From Paludibacteraceae bacterium (GTDB taxonomy: Bacteria > Bacteroidota > Bacteroidia > Bacteroidales > Paludibacteraceae): 12,065 nucleotides of DNA. The position numbers and the translations under genes are program-made. Within the stretch, counting starts at the first letter, position 1. Every line of letters begins with the position of its first letter. Shown here in pieces: positions 1-7,480 of the stretch. The notes below the pieces were generated by a model, which searched no databases, had not been told where the DNA came from, and was given only the letters and a program-made list of their open reading frames with translations. Location: contig JAGPGR010000030.1 in the NCBI GenBank assembly GCA_018055865.1, forward strand, positions 1 through 12,065, given 5' to 3'.

Positions 1-4
1 GTTG

Positions 5-12
5 CAAATATA
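5..12 (-). promoter_or_regulatory. Possible leftward promoter -7 box (TATATTTG)
   Basis: On the minus strand positions 12 to 5 read TATATTTG, a full match to the Bacteroidota -7 consensus TAnnTTTG. It would drive a gene to the left of the window. No good -33 TTTG is seen about 20 bases upstream, and the gene itself is not visible, so this rests on the motif alone. Confidence 0.3.
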
Positions 13-144
13 CAACTTAAATTCTTAAAATAAGATGAAAAAAGTATAAAATGTTTACGGCATGGACTTGTTATCATGAAGCTCGTGATGGCTTATTCAT
101 ACTATCTCCAACTTTCGCAAGAAGTTACAGCCTATTCTAACTTA

Positions 145-225
145 GAACTCGTCCCGACTATTTAAAACATAGAGATCAAGAGTATGAATTTCATTCTATT
201 TTCATTTTTTAAAATGATTATCCGC
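145..225. repeat. Compact copy of an AT-rich inverted-repeat element
   Basis: Positions 145-179 match 1218-1251 at about 32 of 35 bases (GAACTCGTCYCGACT, then TTTAAAACATAGAGA). The following part, about 181-220 (AGTATGAATTTCATTCTA, then TTTTAAAA), resembles the right part of the longer copy at about 1357-1395. The centre is a small perfect palindrome, ATGAATTTCAT, at 184-194. The stretch therefore looks like a shorter, internally deleted relative of the element at 1217-1409. The right border is uncertain. Confidence 0.5.
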
Positions 226-257
226 ATAAAGCACAGTTAAAATAAATTGAAAATACA

Positions 258-284
258 GGAGCGTAGCTCTGATATCTTTGTAGC
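258..284 (+). repeat. Short palindromic dispersed repeat with an embedded TATCTTTG box
   Basis: GGAGC, GTA, GCTCT (258-270) forms a 4-5 bp hairpin with a 3-base loop. It is followed at once by GATATCTTTGTAGC. I recall closely similar units (a short variable palindrome, then a TCTTTGTAGC-like tail) scattered through many Bacteroidota genomes, but only one copy lies in this window. The tail contains TATCTTTG (273-280), a perfect match to the -7 promoter consensus TAnnTTTG, so the unit could carry promoter activity or merely mimic it. Confidence 0.45.
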
Positions 285-302
285 ATATATAGTTATGCGA
301 AT

Positions 303-471
303 TAAGGTTTCAGTCCAATAAGGTAAAAAGGTAAATTTGTAGTAATTAATACTTTCCACTAAGGTTTCAAAACTTAAAAATAAAGCAATATTATCACAAT
401 AAGAACCCTATTCTGTACATAATAACCTTAGTAGGACATAAATTCAAGATAACCGGAACCTTATAACCTTA
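303..471. repeat. Cluster of TAAGGTT motifs in both orientations
   Basis: TAAGGTT occurs forward at 303-309 and 360-366 (both inside the 10-mer TAAGGTTTCA) and reversed as AACCTTA at 424-430, 457-463 and 465-471. A near match, TAAGGTA, lies around 319. Five exact 7-mers in under 170 bases, in a stretch with no gene, is more than expected by chance, although low sequence complexity weakens the argument. It could be a protein-binding cluster or decayed repeat sequence. Confidence 0.35.
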
Positions 472-601
472 TTAATCAAATAGAAATGGTTCTTTGGATA
501 ATATTCAACTCTTAATTCGCATAAATTATTCTGTTTTATAAAAAGTAAGGATTACATCTGGTGCTACTAAAGGGTTTGGTTTTAGAATGATGCAACGTAT
601 A

Positions 602-633
602 AGTCGGCTTGCGGGTTGACTTGCCGCCCGGCT
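602..633. other. GC-rich hairpin in AT-rich leader
   Basis: AGTCGG (602-607) can pair with CCGGCT (628-633, one G-T pair), and GCGG (611-614) with CCGC (624-627). This gives a bulged stem of about 10 bp around a 9-base loop. It stands out as an island of high GC in very AT-rich DNA about 70 bp upstream of the dut promoter box. No T-run follows, so it is not a textbook terminator. It has no tRNA cloverleaf and its function is unknown. Confidence 0.35.
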
Positions 634-701
634 GATGGGACTGATAAACGTAAAATTAGATAAATTAAAGATTAAATTTTTACCCTTCCCGATTAATATC
701 G

Positions 702-709
702 TATTTTTG
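702..709 (+). promoter_or_regulatory. Probable dut promoter -7 box (TATTTTTG)
   Basis: TATTTTTG matches the Bacteroidota -7 consensus TAnnTTTG in full. It lies 37 bases upstream of the dut ATG at 747, which would give a leader of roughly 30 bases. No clear -33 TTTG is visible in the A/T-rich stretch about 20 bases upstream. No strong Shine-Dalgarno precedes the ATG (only GGGATA at 731-736), which is normal for this phylum. Confidence 0.5.
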
Positions 710-746
710 CATAAATTTTTTACGTATAATGGGATAACCATACAGT

Positions 747-1181
747 ATGAGAATCAAGATTGTAAATGAATCGAGGCATCCGTTGCCCGAATATAGCACT
801 CCCCTTTCGGCAGGCATGGACCTGCGGGCCAACGTAGATAAGCCGGTAGAGCTGGCACCTTTGGAACGAAAATTGATACCTACGGGATTGTACATCGAAC
901 TGCCCGAAGGCTGCGAAGCACAAATACGGCCGCGCAGCGGACTGGCTCTGAAGAAAGGTGTGACCGTGCTCAACTCACCGGGAACGATAGACGCCGATTA
1001 TCGCGGAGAAATTTGCGTCATTCTGGTCAATCTGTCCAACGAAACCTTCACCGTGAACGATGGCGAGCGAATCTGCCAGATGATTATCTCCAGACACGAG
1101 CACGCTGAATGGATCAGTGTGGACGAACTTTCGCCCAGTGAAAGAGGCACCGGAGGATTCGGACATACGGGGAAGAGGTAG
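747..1181 (+). CDS. dut: dUTP diphosphatase (dUTPase)
   Basis: This 144-residue protein is a trimeric-type dUTPase. It hydrolyses dUTP to dUMP and pyrophosphate in the cytoplasm, keeping uracil out of DNA and supplying dUMP for thymidylate synthesis. All five family motifs are visible in order: AGMDLRA (22-28), PRSGLAL (62-68), [10 protein letters not shown] (79-88, with the catalytic Asp and the uracil-binding Tyr), GERICQMII (106-114) and the flexible C-terminal [10 protein letters not shown] (133-142) that closes over the substrate. Length is typical and complete. The ATG at 747 fits the promoter box at 702-709. The TAG stop is also the first unit of a heptamer repeat. In Bacteroidales I recall dut placed just before the TPR/DUF4292/M23-family genes, as here, but in this window a 383-bp gap separates them. 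Confidence 0.97.
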   Translation: MRIKIVNESRHPLPEYSTPLSAGMDLRANVDKPVELAPLERKLIPTGLYIELPEGCEAQIRPRSGLALKKGVTVLNSPGTIDADYRGEICVILVNLSNETFTVNDGERICQMIISRHEHAEWISVDELSPSERGTGGFGHTGKR

Positions 1182-1213
1182 TTTGTAGTTTGTAGTTTAT
1201 AGTTTATCGTTTA
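1179..1213 (+). repeat. Five-unit heptamer tandem repeat (TAGTTTR) starting on the dut stop codon
   Basis: Units are TAGTTTG (1179-1185), TAGTTTG (1186-1192), TAGTTTA (1193-1199), TAGTTTA (1200-1206) and TCGTTTA (1207-1213, one change). The first three bases are the TAG stop of dut. Each forward unit carries TAG; because the period is 7, the stops rotate through all three frames, so the array blocks read-through in every forward frame. Similar TAGTTTA-type simple repeats are, to my recollection, common between Bacteroidota genes. Confidence 0.8.
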
Positions 1214-1216
1214 CAA

Positions 1217-1409
1217 TGAACTCGTCTCGACTTTTAAAACATAGAGAACAATAGTCTTATTTTATTGAATTTTCGTGCTGTTTTATTTAATTTCGATAAC
1301 AATAGTTTAAAAATATCGAAGATATTTTTCACTATGTTTCCGACTATATGAGAATAAGTATAAATTATTCTATGTTTTCTATTGTTTTAAAAAAGTCAAG
1401 ATGACTTCA
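1217..1409. mobile_element. MITE-like inverted-repeat element between dut and the TPR gene
   Basis: The left end (TGAACTCGTCTCGACTTTT, then AAAACATAGAGAACAATAG, from 1217) and the reverse complement of the right end (TGAAGTCATCTTGACTTTT, then TTAAAACAATAG, from 1409 leftward) align over about 48 bases with about three quarters identity. Near the centre is a perfect 9-bp hairpin, AAAAATATC, GAA, GATATTTTT (1309-1329). The 193-bp unit has no ORF and no clear target-site duplication. A shorter relative lies at 145-225 on the other side of dut. A small non-autonomous element is the best reading; an extended regulatory structure remains possible. The central hairpin with its T-run could also serve as a weak dut terminator. 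Confidence 0.45.
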
Positions 1410-1464
1410 ATTAATAAACAGATATACTGCATCTTAAAATCGAATCAGAAGATTTATCAAAAAT

Positions 1465-1512
1465 AATTGAGCAATTGAACAATTTAAATAATCAACCAAT
1501 CAACCAAATAAC
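1465..1512 (+). repeat. Decayed 8-bp-period simple repeat
   Basis: Successive units AATTGAGC, AATTGAAC, AATTTAAA, TAATCAAC, CAATCAAC, CAAATAAC keep an AAT-like core about every 8 bases. Read as protein from the TTG at 1475 this gives a low-complexity Asn/Gln/Ile stretch. It argues that the open frame upstream of 1565 is repeat sequence rather than the true N-terminus of the TPR protein. Confidence 0.5.
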
Positions 1513-1564
1513 CTTGAATAACGCACTCGGTGACTCCCATTCGGAAGTCCTGCATGCCTCAGGA

Positions 1565-3307
1565 ATGTTTAGAGGGGCTATACTTCTCGTTTTCTTGCTG
1601 CTGATTGTTCCGGTAGGTGCTGTGAATAAAGACAGGATTGCAGCGTCGGTTTCTCAGCGGCTGTCAGCCGATGACCAAACGCGGTTCGATTACTATTTTT
1701 TCGAAGCGCAGCGGCTCAAGAACATTCAGGAATACGACGCTCAGCTGGATGCGCTCAGAATGTGCCTGGTAATAGACTCCACCAATGCTTCCGCTCAAAG
1801 CGAAACAGGCTTTCTGTATGCCCGGCTCAACCGGATATCGGAATCCATAACTGCTTTTCGCAAAGCGGTGGAAGCCTCGCCCTTAAACTGGTGGTACCGC
1901 ACCCAGTATATCACCATGCTTTCCGGACAAAAACTTTACCCCACTGCCATCACGCAGGCCGAAGAGTTGAAAACGCTCTTTCCGCAACGCGATGAGGTTT
2001 ATACCATGCTCACGTCGCTCTACAAGCAAACCGGCGAATTCGACAAGGCCATCGGTGCGCTCAACCAGCTGGAGGTTTTCACCGGAATAAACGAATACCT
2101 TTCCATTGAAAAATTTCAACTCTTTGCGCTGCTCAACAAGGAGAAGAAAGCCATAGAAGAGATACACAAACTGACGCAGAAATATCCGAAGGAAAGCCGC
2201 TATCAGGTACTTCTCGGCGATATTTACCTGGATCAGAATCAGCTTAAAAAGGCATACGCCATTTATCAGAAGATACTGCGCGACGATCCCGGAAATCCTT
2301 TTGTGTATGTGTCGCTCTCCAACTATTACAAGCTGAATAAGCAGGAAGACAAGGCACTGGAGGCCATTGTTTCGGCACTGAAAAATCCCGAACTGCCCTC
2401 GGATACCAAGATGGACATTCTGGGCCAGTACGTGGATCAACTGATTGCAGCCGATCAGAAAATAGCCGAAACCGAAAGTCTATTCAAAATACTGATCGAC
2501 ATGTATCCGCTCGACGAGATGGCTCACGCCTACTACGCGCTTTTTCTTCAGAATCAGAAACGAACGGATGAGGCCATGGAAGAGCTGGAAAGCGTAATCA
2601 ATATCAACCCGAAAAACGAAGCTGCCTGGAAAAATTCACTACAGATTCTGACCCAAAAAGAAGATACACTGGGAGTTCTTACGCTTACCGAACGTGCCAT
2701 ACGGATGTTGCCGGAGGTACCCGAGTTTTATTTCTATCGCTCCATTGCCCTGTATCAGCAGGAGAAATACCGCGAAGCACTCGATATCAATTTTCAGGCA
2801 ATAGAGAATCTGGCATCGGCCCCACCAGCCGTTTTGAGCACATTCTACGGACAAATTGCCGATATTTACTTCAAACTGGAAGACAAGCAAAGTGCTTTCA
2901 GCAATTACGAAAAAGCCCTGGAAGCAAATCCGGCCAATGTGTATATCATGAATAATTACGCTTACTACCTTTCCGAAGAAGGGCTCGACCTGCGAAAAGC
3001 CGAGCGGATGAGCGCCAAATCGGTTGAATTAGAACCTAACAACAGCACGTACCTGGATACCTACGCCTGGATATTCTACAAACAGGGAAATTACAACCTG
3101 GCACGCATCTACATCGACAAAGCCGTAAGCAACATGAAGGAAGACGAGGTTTCCGAAGTGATACTGGAACACTGCGGTGATATATATTTCGCTCTGAAAA
3201 ATACGGATAAGGCCCTGGAAATGTGGCAGAAAGCGCTGGAAGTAAACAAAGACAACGCAGAACTAATAAAGAAAACAGAACAAGCAAAAACGGAAATTAC
3301 AAAATGA
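1565..3307 (+). CDS. Secreted tetratricopeptide-repeat protein
   Basis: This 580-residue protein begins with an N-terminal signal sequence (MFRGAILLVFLLLIVPVGAV) and continues almost entirely as degenerate TPR helix pairs, roughly a dozen, with the clearest ones in the last third (for example NNYAYYLSEEG and the segment around DTYAWIFYKQGNY). It has no enzymatic motif. TPR arrays are protein-docking scaffolds, so it probably assembles partners in the periplasm. The frame is open back to a TTG at 1475, but those 30 residues come from simple-repeat DNA and lack a signal, so the ATG at 1565 is chosen. The stop overlaps the next gene's start (ATGA, 3304-3307), which implies translational coupling to the DUF4292 lipoprotein and suggests the two products act together. 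The actual partner is not visible from sequence. Confidence 0.85.
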   Translation: MFRGAILLVFLLLIVPVGAVNKDRIAASVSQRLSADDQTRFDYYFFEAQRLKNIQEYDAQLDALRMCLVIDSTNASAQSETGFLYARLNRISESITAFRKAVEASPLNWWYRTQYITMLSGQKLYPTAITQAEELKTLFPQRDEVYTMLTSLYKQTGEFDKAIGALNQLEVFTGINEYLSIEKFQLFALLNKEKKAIEEIHKLTQKYPKESRYQVLLGDIYLDQNQLKKAYAIYQKILRDDPGNPFVYVSLSNYYKLNKQEDKALEAIVSALKNPELPSDTKMDILGQYVDQLIAADQKIAETESLFKILIDMYPLDEMAHAYYALFLQNQKRTDEAMEELESVININPKNEAAWKNSLQILTQKEDTLGVLTLTERAIRMLPEVPEFYFYRSIALYQQEKYREALDINFQAIENLASAPPAVLSTFYGQIADIYFKLEDKQSAFSNYEKALEANPANVYIMNNYAYYLSEEGLDLRKAERMSAKSVELEPNNSTYLDTYAWIFYKQGNYNLARIYIDKAVSNMKEDEVSEVILEHCGDIYFALKNTDKALEMWQKALEVNKDNAELIKKTEQAKTEITK

Positions 3308-4134
3308 AGCCAACCCTGATAAAAATACTAACGATTGCAGCTGTTGCGTTGATTGTAGCTGCCTGTAAAACTTCTCAAACAGCTACACAGCCTACACTGC
3401 CGGGCACTACGCCTACAGAAGTCATTCACGAGCTTACACCATCCGACCTGGTACAGCGGTTGCAGAAGGAACAACCCGCTTTCCACACTGCCAATGCAAG
3501 CAAAATGTCTGTTTACGTCGATTTCAAAGGACGTCAGATGGACGTGAAAGCTTCACTCAAACTGGTATCCGATTCGGCCCTTCATCTGTCCATTCAGCCG
3601 TTCTTCGGAGTGGAACTGTTCAAACTCGAAATGACTCCTGCATCGATGATCGTAATCGACAAAATGAATAAAATGTTCTACGAAAGCAATTACAGCATAT
3701 TCAGAAATACACTCGGCGTGTCGGTCAATTACGATGGCATTCAGTCGCTCATCAGCAACCGGCTTTTTGTTCCGGGCGAAAAAGTGTTTCCATCCGACCG
3801 CTTCAGCTGGAAAGACAGCATCCCGGGCAATACACTCGCGCATCAGAATGAAACTTTCAGCCAGGATGTTCTGGTGGATATGACACTCACCCGTATAGCC
3901 GAAATACTGATTAAATCAGCCGGCAACACCCTGAAAACCGGTTATAGCGATTTCAAAAAGGTCGACGGAATCGTTTTTCCGCAAAAAATACTCATCGATG
4001 GCAGCAAGGGCGAAACGGTCTCATCGTTCCATTTCACTATTGAGGAAGTGCAATTCAACAAACCCCTGGTCATGGAGCCCACAAACCTGAGCCGGTACAC
4101 CCGGGGCAACATTAATTCTTTTTTTAGAAAATAA
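3304..4134 (+). CDS. DUF4292-family lipoprotein
   Basis: This is a 276-residue lipoprotein. The signal peptide ends in the lipobox VAAC, with the lipidated Cys at 21. It is followed by a Thr/Pro-rich tether (about 22-45) and a long beta-rich domain with alternating hydrophobic strands (for example MSVYVDFKGRQMDVKASLKL). The pattern and the gene context fit the Bacteroidota DUF4292 family, which I recall as belonging to the LolA/LolB fold group; this has not been checked. The residues after Cys (KTSQTATQP) lack the acidic cluster of the known surface lipoprotein export signal, so it probably faces the periplasm. The start at 3304 overlaps the upstream TPR stop by 4 bases; the frame is open further upstream, but only the start at 3304 places the signal peptide at the N-terminus. 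A LolB-like or envelope-assembly role is inference. Confidence 0.8.
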   Translation: MKPTLIKILTIAAVALIVAACKTSQTATQPTLPGTTPTEVIHELTPSDLVQRLQKEQPAFHTANASKMSVYVDFKGRQMDVKASLKLVSDSALHLSIQPFFGVELFKLEMTPASMIVIDKMNKMFYESNYSIFRNTLGVSVNYDGIQSLISNRLFVPGEKVFPSDRFSWKDSIPGNTLAHQNETFSQDVLVDMTLTRIAEILIKSAGNTLKTGYSDFKKVDGIVFPQKILIDGSKGETVSSFHFTIEEVQFNKPLVMEPTNLSRYTRGNINSFFRK

Positions 4135-4140
4135 GTATTG

Positions 4141-5565
4141 ATGAAGAACAAAATCATTTATTTAGCAGCCGTTTTTGCGCTTGTGTTTTGCTTTCATTTT
4201 CCGGCCGAAGCTCAGTCGGTGGACGCCTTGAAAAAGGAACGCAAAGAAATACAGGAGCGTATCAACGAAACTACCAAACAACTGAAGGAAACACAGAAAA
4301 ACGAAAAGATTTCGCTGAAAAAACTGAATGCGTTCAAAAAAAACCTGAATGAACGAAGAAACCTGATCAAAAATTTCAATGCGGAAATTGCTGTGCTCGA
4401 CAGGAAAATGAACAACCTGACCAACGAGCGCATTGAACTGGAAAAAAAGCTGGATAAACTGAAGGGTGATTACGCGCAACTGATTCGCAAGACCCAGACC
4501 AATATGCATTCGTATTCCAAACTGATGTTTCTGCTCTCGGCCGGTAATTTCGACCAGACACTCCGGCGGGTACGTTACCTGCGTGAATTTACCGATTATA
4601 AAAAGGAGCAGGTGAAGAAGATAGAGGATGTAAAAACACAGATAGCCCTGAAAACAGACAGTCTGGATCAAAATAAAGTGGCAAAACTCGAAACCGTAAA
4701 GGCTAAACAGGTGGAAGCTGATAAACTCAAACTGGACGAAGACCAGGAAAAAGTGATGCTGGCCGCACTGCAGCAGGAAGAAAAACGACTGAGCGAAGAA
4801 TACAGGAAGCATCAACGCCGCAGAGACCAGATTGATAATAAAATTCAGCAGGTAATAGAAGAGGAAATTCGCCGGGCAGAGGCAAGACGCCGGGCAGAAG
4901 AAGCCCGCCAAAGGGCCGAACAAGAGGCACGCCGGAAAATAGAGGAACGCAAACTGGCCGAAGCACGTGCTGCCGAGGCACGGAAAAAAGCGGAAGCTCA
5001 AGCCAAAAAACCGACCGAAACCATAGCGCAGGCCAAACCTTCCACAACACCTAAAGCGGAAGAAAAACCGGAGGTGGCGGAAATACCTAAAAAGGCCGAA
5101 GTAAAACCTTCGGCAGCAGTCTCGGCCACGACCCGCGAGGAGAAATTACTTTCGGGCAACTTTGCCAATAACCAGGGAAGATTGCCCTGGCCGGTGGAAA
5201 GCGGCTATATCCGGGGGCATTTCGGCACTCAGCCTCACCCTGAACTCAAATACGTAACAATCAACAATAAAGGGGTGTACTTTCGCTCACCTGCCGGTAC
5301 AAATGCCCGCGCAGTGTTTGAAGGTGTAGTTACCCGTGTTTTTTCACTGCCGGGCACCGGAAATGCAATTCTCATTCAGCATGGCGATTACCGGACGCTT
5401 TACGCCAATCTGTCGGAAGTGTTTGTGCGCTCGGGTGAGCGGGTATCAGCCCGTCAGCCTATCGGAAAAATTTATACCGACGATGAAAGCGGACAAGCAG
5501 AACTGCAATTCAATCTGTACAGCGGAAGTAGCATGGTGAATCCCGAAAGTTGGTTAACAAGATAA
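4141..5565 (+). CDS. envC: EnvC-like murein hydrolase activator (degenerate LytM/M23 domain)
   Basis: This 474-residue periplasmic protein has a signal peptide (1 to about 25, ending AEAQS), a long coiled coil (about 28-235), an Arg/Ala/Glu-rich charged helix (about 240-290), a Pro/Lys-rich linker, and a C-terminal LytM domain (about 346-474) ending VNPESWLTR, much like the E. coli EnvC end. In active LytM peptidases zinc is held by HxxxD and HxH. Here these positions read N376/Y380 and E454/Q456, so the domain should be catalytically dead. That matches EnvC and NlpD proteins, which activate N-acetylmuramyl-L-alanine amidases during septum splitting. No ftsEX or amidase gene is in the window. 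ATG at 4141 is preferred over the adjacent TTG at 4138. The gap to the DUF4292 gene is 6 bp. Confidence 0.88.
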   Translation: MKNKIIYLAAVFALVFCFHFPAEAQSVDALKKERKEIQERINETTKQLKETQKNEKISLKKLNAFKKNLNERRNLIKNFNAEIAVLDRKMNNLTNERIELEKKLDKLKGDYAQLIRKTQTNMHSYSKLMFLLSAGNFDQTLRRVRYLREFTDYKKEQVKKIEDVKTQIALKTDSLDQNKVAKLETVKAKQVEADKLKLDEDQEKVMLAALQQEEKRLSEEYRKHQRRRDQIDNKIQQVIEEEIRRAEARRRAEEARQRAEQEARRKIEERKLAEARAAEARKKAEAQAKKPTETIAQAKPSTTPKAEEKPEVAEIPKKAEVKPSAAVSATTREEKLLSGNFANNQGRLPWPVESGYIRGHFGTQPHPELKYVTINNKGVYFRSPAGTNARAVFEGVVTRVFSLPGTGNAILIQHGDYRTLYANLSEVFVRSGERVSARQPIGKIYTDDESGQAELQFNLYSGSSMVNPESWLTR

Positions 5566-5580
5566 AGTGTTTAAAAAAAA

Positions 5581-7458
5581 ATGGAAGAATTAAAGAACCC
5601 GGAAAAGCCCGATGTGGTGTACGGCGACGGAAATATCATTACCCTCGAGGGATTGGAACACATCCGCCGGCGTCCCGGAATGTACATCGGTAAGTTAGGC
5701 GATGGGTCACATGCCGATGATGGAATTTATGTGCTTCTCAAGGAAGTAATCGACAATTCGATAGACGAATACAGAATGGGCTACGGCAAATCCATCGAAA
5801 TTCGTGTGGAAAACGAAACCGTAAGCGTACGCGACTACGGACGCGGCATTCCGCTCAATAGCGTGGTGAAAGCGGTGTCCATCATGAATACCGGCGGAAA
5901 ATTCGACTCCCAGGTTTTCAAAAAATCGGTGGGACTCAACGGCGTGGGCACCAAAGCAGTCAACGCCCTTTCGTCGGATTTCATTGTGGAGAGTTACCGC
6001 GAAGGCAAATCCAAAAAGGCTGTATTCTCGGAAGGAAAATTGGTCTCAGAGGAAGATTTTGAAGGGTTGAAAAGCGAAAACGGAACCCATACGGTTTTTG
6101 TGCCGGATGCAAGTCTGTTTCCGAACTATGTGTACAAGGACGAATTTGTGGAAGCAATGCTTCGAAATTATGCCTACCTCAACACCGGACTCGTGCTGAA
6201 CTACAACGGGAAGAAAATCAGTTCCAAAAACGGTCTGATTGATTTGCTCAACGAAAATATGACCTCCGAATCTCTCTATCCCATTGTGCATCTCAAAGGT
6301 GAAGACATCGAAATTGCCTTTACACACTGCACTCAGTACGGCGAAGAGTACTACTCATTTGTCAACGGACAGCATACTACTCAGGGAGGTACCCACCAAA
6401 GCGCTTTCCGCGAGGCTGTAGCACGTACTATCAAGGAGTTCTACAACAAAAACCAGGAAATAACAGACATTCGCAACGGAATAGTGGCAGCAGTGGCTAT
6501 CGGGGTAGAGGAACCCGTTTTCGAATCGCAAACTAAAACCAAACTCGGTTCGAGGGACATTCATAAAGGCGGCATTACGGTGAATAAATTTATTTCCGAT
6601 TTTGTAAAAAAGGAACTGGATAACTACCTCCACCGACACGGTGAAACGGCCGATATTTTATTGCAAAAAATTCAGGACTCGGAAAAAGAGCGCAAAGCCA
6701 TTGCCGGTATTACCAAGCAGGCACGTGAACGGGCTAAGAAAGTAAGCCTTCACAACCGTAAACTCCGCGACTGCCGCTATCACTTCAATGAAACTCCCGT
6801 AAAGGACGACGCTAAAAACAAACTGATGGAAAATTCTTCCATTTTCATTACCGAAGGCGATTCGGCCAGCGGATCCATCACCAAAAGTCGTGATGTTAAT
6901 ACCCAGGCCGTATTCAGTCTGCGTGGAAAACCGCTCAACAGCTTCGGACTTACCAAACGGGTCGTGTACGAAAACGAAGAATTCAATCTGCTGCAGGCTG
7001 CCCTCAATATCGAAGACGGCATAGAAGGACTCCGCTACAACAAAGTAATAGTAGCTACCGATGCCGATGTGGATGGAATGCATATCCGCTTGCTCCTGAT
7101 TACTTTTTTCCTGCAGTTTTTTCCCGATCTGATAAAAAAAGGACACGTTTATATCCTGCAGACACCGCTTTTCCGTGTCCGCAATAAAAAGGAAACGCGC
7201 TATTGCTACTCCGATGAAGAAAGGATGGATGCTATTCAGACACTGGGTCCGAATCCGGAAATAACCCGATTCAAAGGATTGGGCGAAATATCGCCCGATG
7301 AATTTCAGCATTTTATTGGCCGGGATATAAGGCTTGAACAGGTGAAACTTCGCCGCGAAGATGCTGTACAGGATTTGCTCTCGTTCTATATGGGCAAAAA
7401 CACCAGCGAGCGGCAGGGATTTATTATCGACAATCTGGTGGTAGAAGAGGATGTGTAA
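5581..7458 (+). CDS. parE: DNA topoisomerase IV subunit B (ParE)
   Basis: This 625-residue protein is the ATPase subunit of topoisomerase IV, which with ParC unlinks replicated chromosomes. The GHKL ATPase domain shows the catalytic EVIDNSIDE (55-63, E55 and N59), DYGRGIP (85-91) and [14 protein letters not shown] (118-131). The transducer domain carries the switch motif QTK (317-319). The TOPRIM domain has EGDSASG (from 425) and the metal-binding DADVDG (494-499), followed by RFKGLGE. The length is short, without the GyrB-type insert, as expected for Bacteroidota ParE. The start at 5581 is preceded by an A8 tract and lies 15 bp after the EnvC-like gene. GyrB is the alternative, but size, sequence flavour and neighbours favour ParE. 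parC is not in the window, although in many bacteria the two are adjacent. Confidence 0.93.
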   Translation: MEELKNPEKPDVVYGDGNIITLEGLEHIRRRPGMYIGKLGDGSHADDGIYVLLKEVIDNSIDEYRMGYGKSIEIRVENETVSVRDYGRGIPLNSVVKAVSIMNTGGKFDSQVFKKSVGLNGVGTKAVNALSSDFIVESYREGKSKKAVFSEGKLVSEEDFEGLKSENGTHTVFVPDASLFPNYVYKDEFVEAMLRNYAYLNTGLVLNYNGKKISSKNGLIDLLNENMTSESLYPIVHLKGEDIEIAFTHCTQYGEEYYSFVNGQHTTQGGTHQSAFREAVARTIKEFYNKNQEITDIRNGIVAAVAIGVEEPVFESQTKTKLGSRDIHKGGITVNKFISDFVKKELDNYLHRHGETADILLQKIQDSEKERKAIAGITKQARERAKKVSLHNRKLRDCRYHFNETPVKDDAKNKLMENSSIFITEGDSASGSITKSRDVNTQAVFSLRGKPLNSFGLTKRVVYENEEFNLLQAALNIEDGIEGLRYNKVIVATDADVDGMHIRLLLITFFLQFFPDLIKKGHVYILQTPLFRVRNKKETRYCYSDEERMDAIQTLGPNPEITRFKGLGEISPDEFQHFIGRDIRLEQVKLRREDAVQDLLSFYMGKNTSERQGFIIDNLVVEEDV

Positions 7459-7480
7459 TCAGCAACACTGAACAAAGAAC

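Larger units (their letters stand above)
1..746. other. AT-rich intergenic leader upstream of dut
   Basis: No credible gene is present in these 746 bases. All six frames are broken into short stretches, and the base composition is much more AT-rich than the genes to the right. The stretch holds a possible leftward promoter at its left edge, a compact inverted-repeat element (145-225), a palindromic repeat unit (258-284), a cluster of TAAGGTT motifs (303-471), a GC-rich hairpin (602-633) and the dut promoter (702-709). It may be a place where short repeats have accumulated between two transcription units. Confidence 0.7.

Noticed and set aside
600..640. Possible tRNA remnant in the GC-rich island
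   Set aside because: No cloverleaf, T-loop GTTCRA or anticodon arm could be drawn; only one bulged stem is present.
526..741. 71-residue minus-strand open frame in the leader
   Set aside because: It crosses the GC-rich hairpin and the dut promoter region, has no domain and poor start context; its repetitive AASQPASR section comes from the hairpin.
1883..2440. 185-residue minus-strand open frame
   Set aside because: It is antisense to the TPR gene with no recognisable domain or start context.
4162..5001. 279-residue minus-strand open frame rich in Phe, Leu and Cys
   Set aside because: It is the antisense of the Lys/Glu/Arg-rich coiled coil of the EnvC-like gene; such composition naturally leaves the reverse frame open. 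No protein-like motif is present.
6658..7311. 217-residue minus-strand open frame
   Set aside because: It lies fully inside parE, whose TOPRIM motifs are intact on the plus strand. It is a reading-frame shadow.
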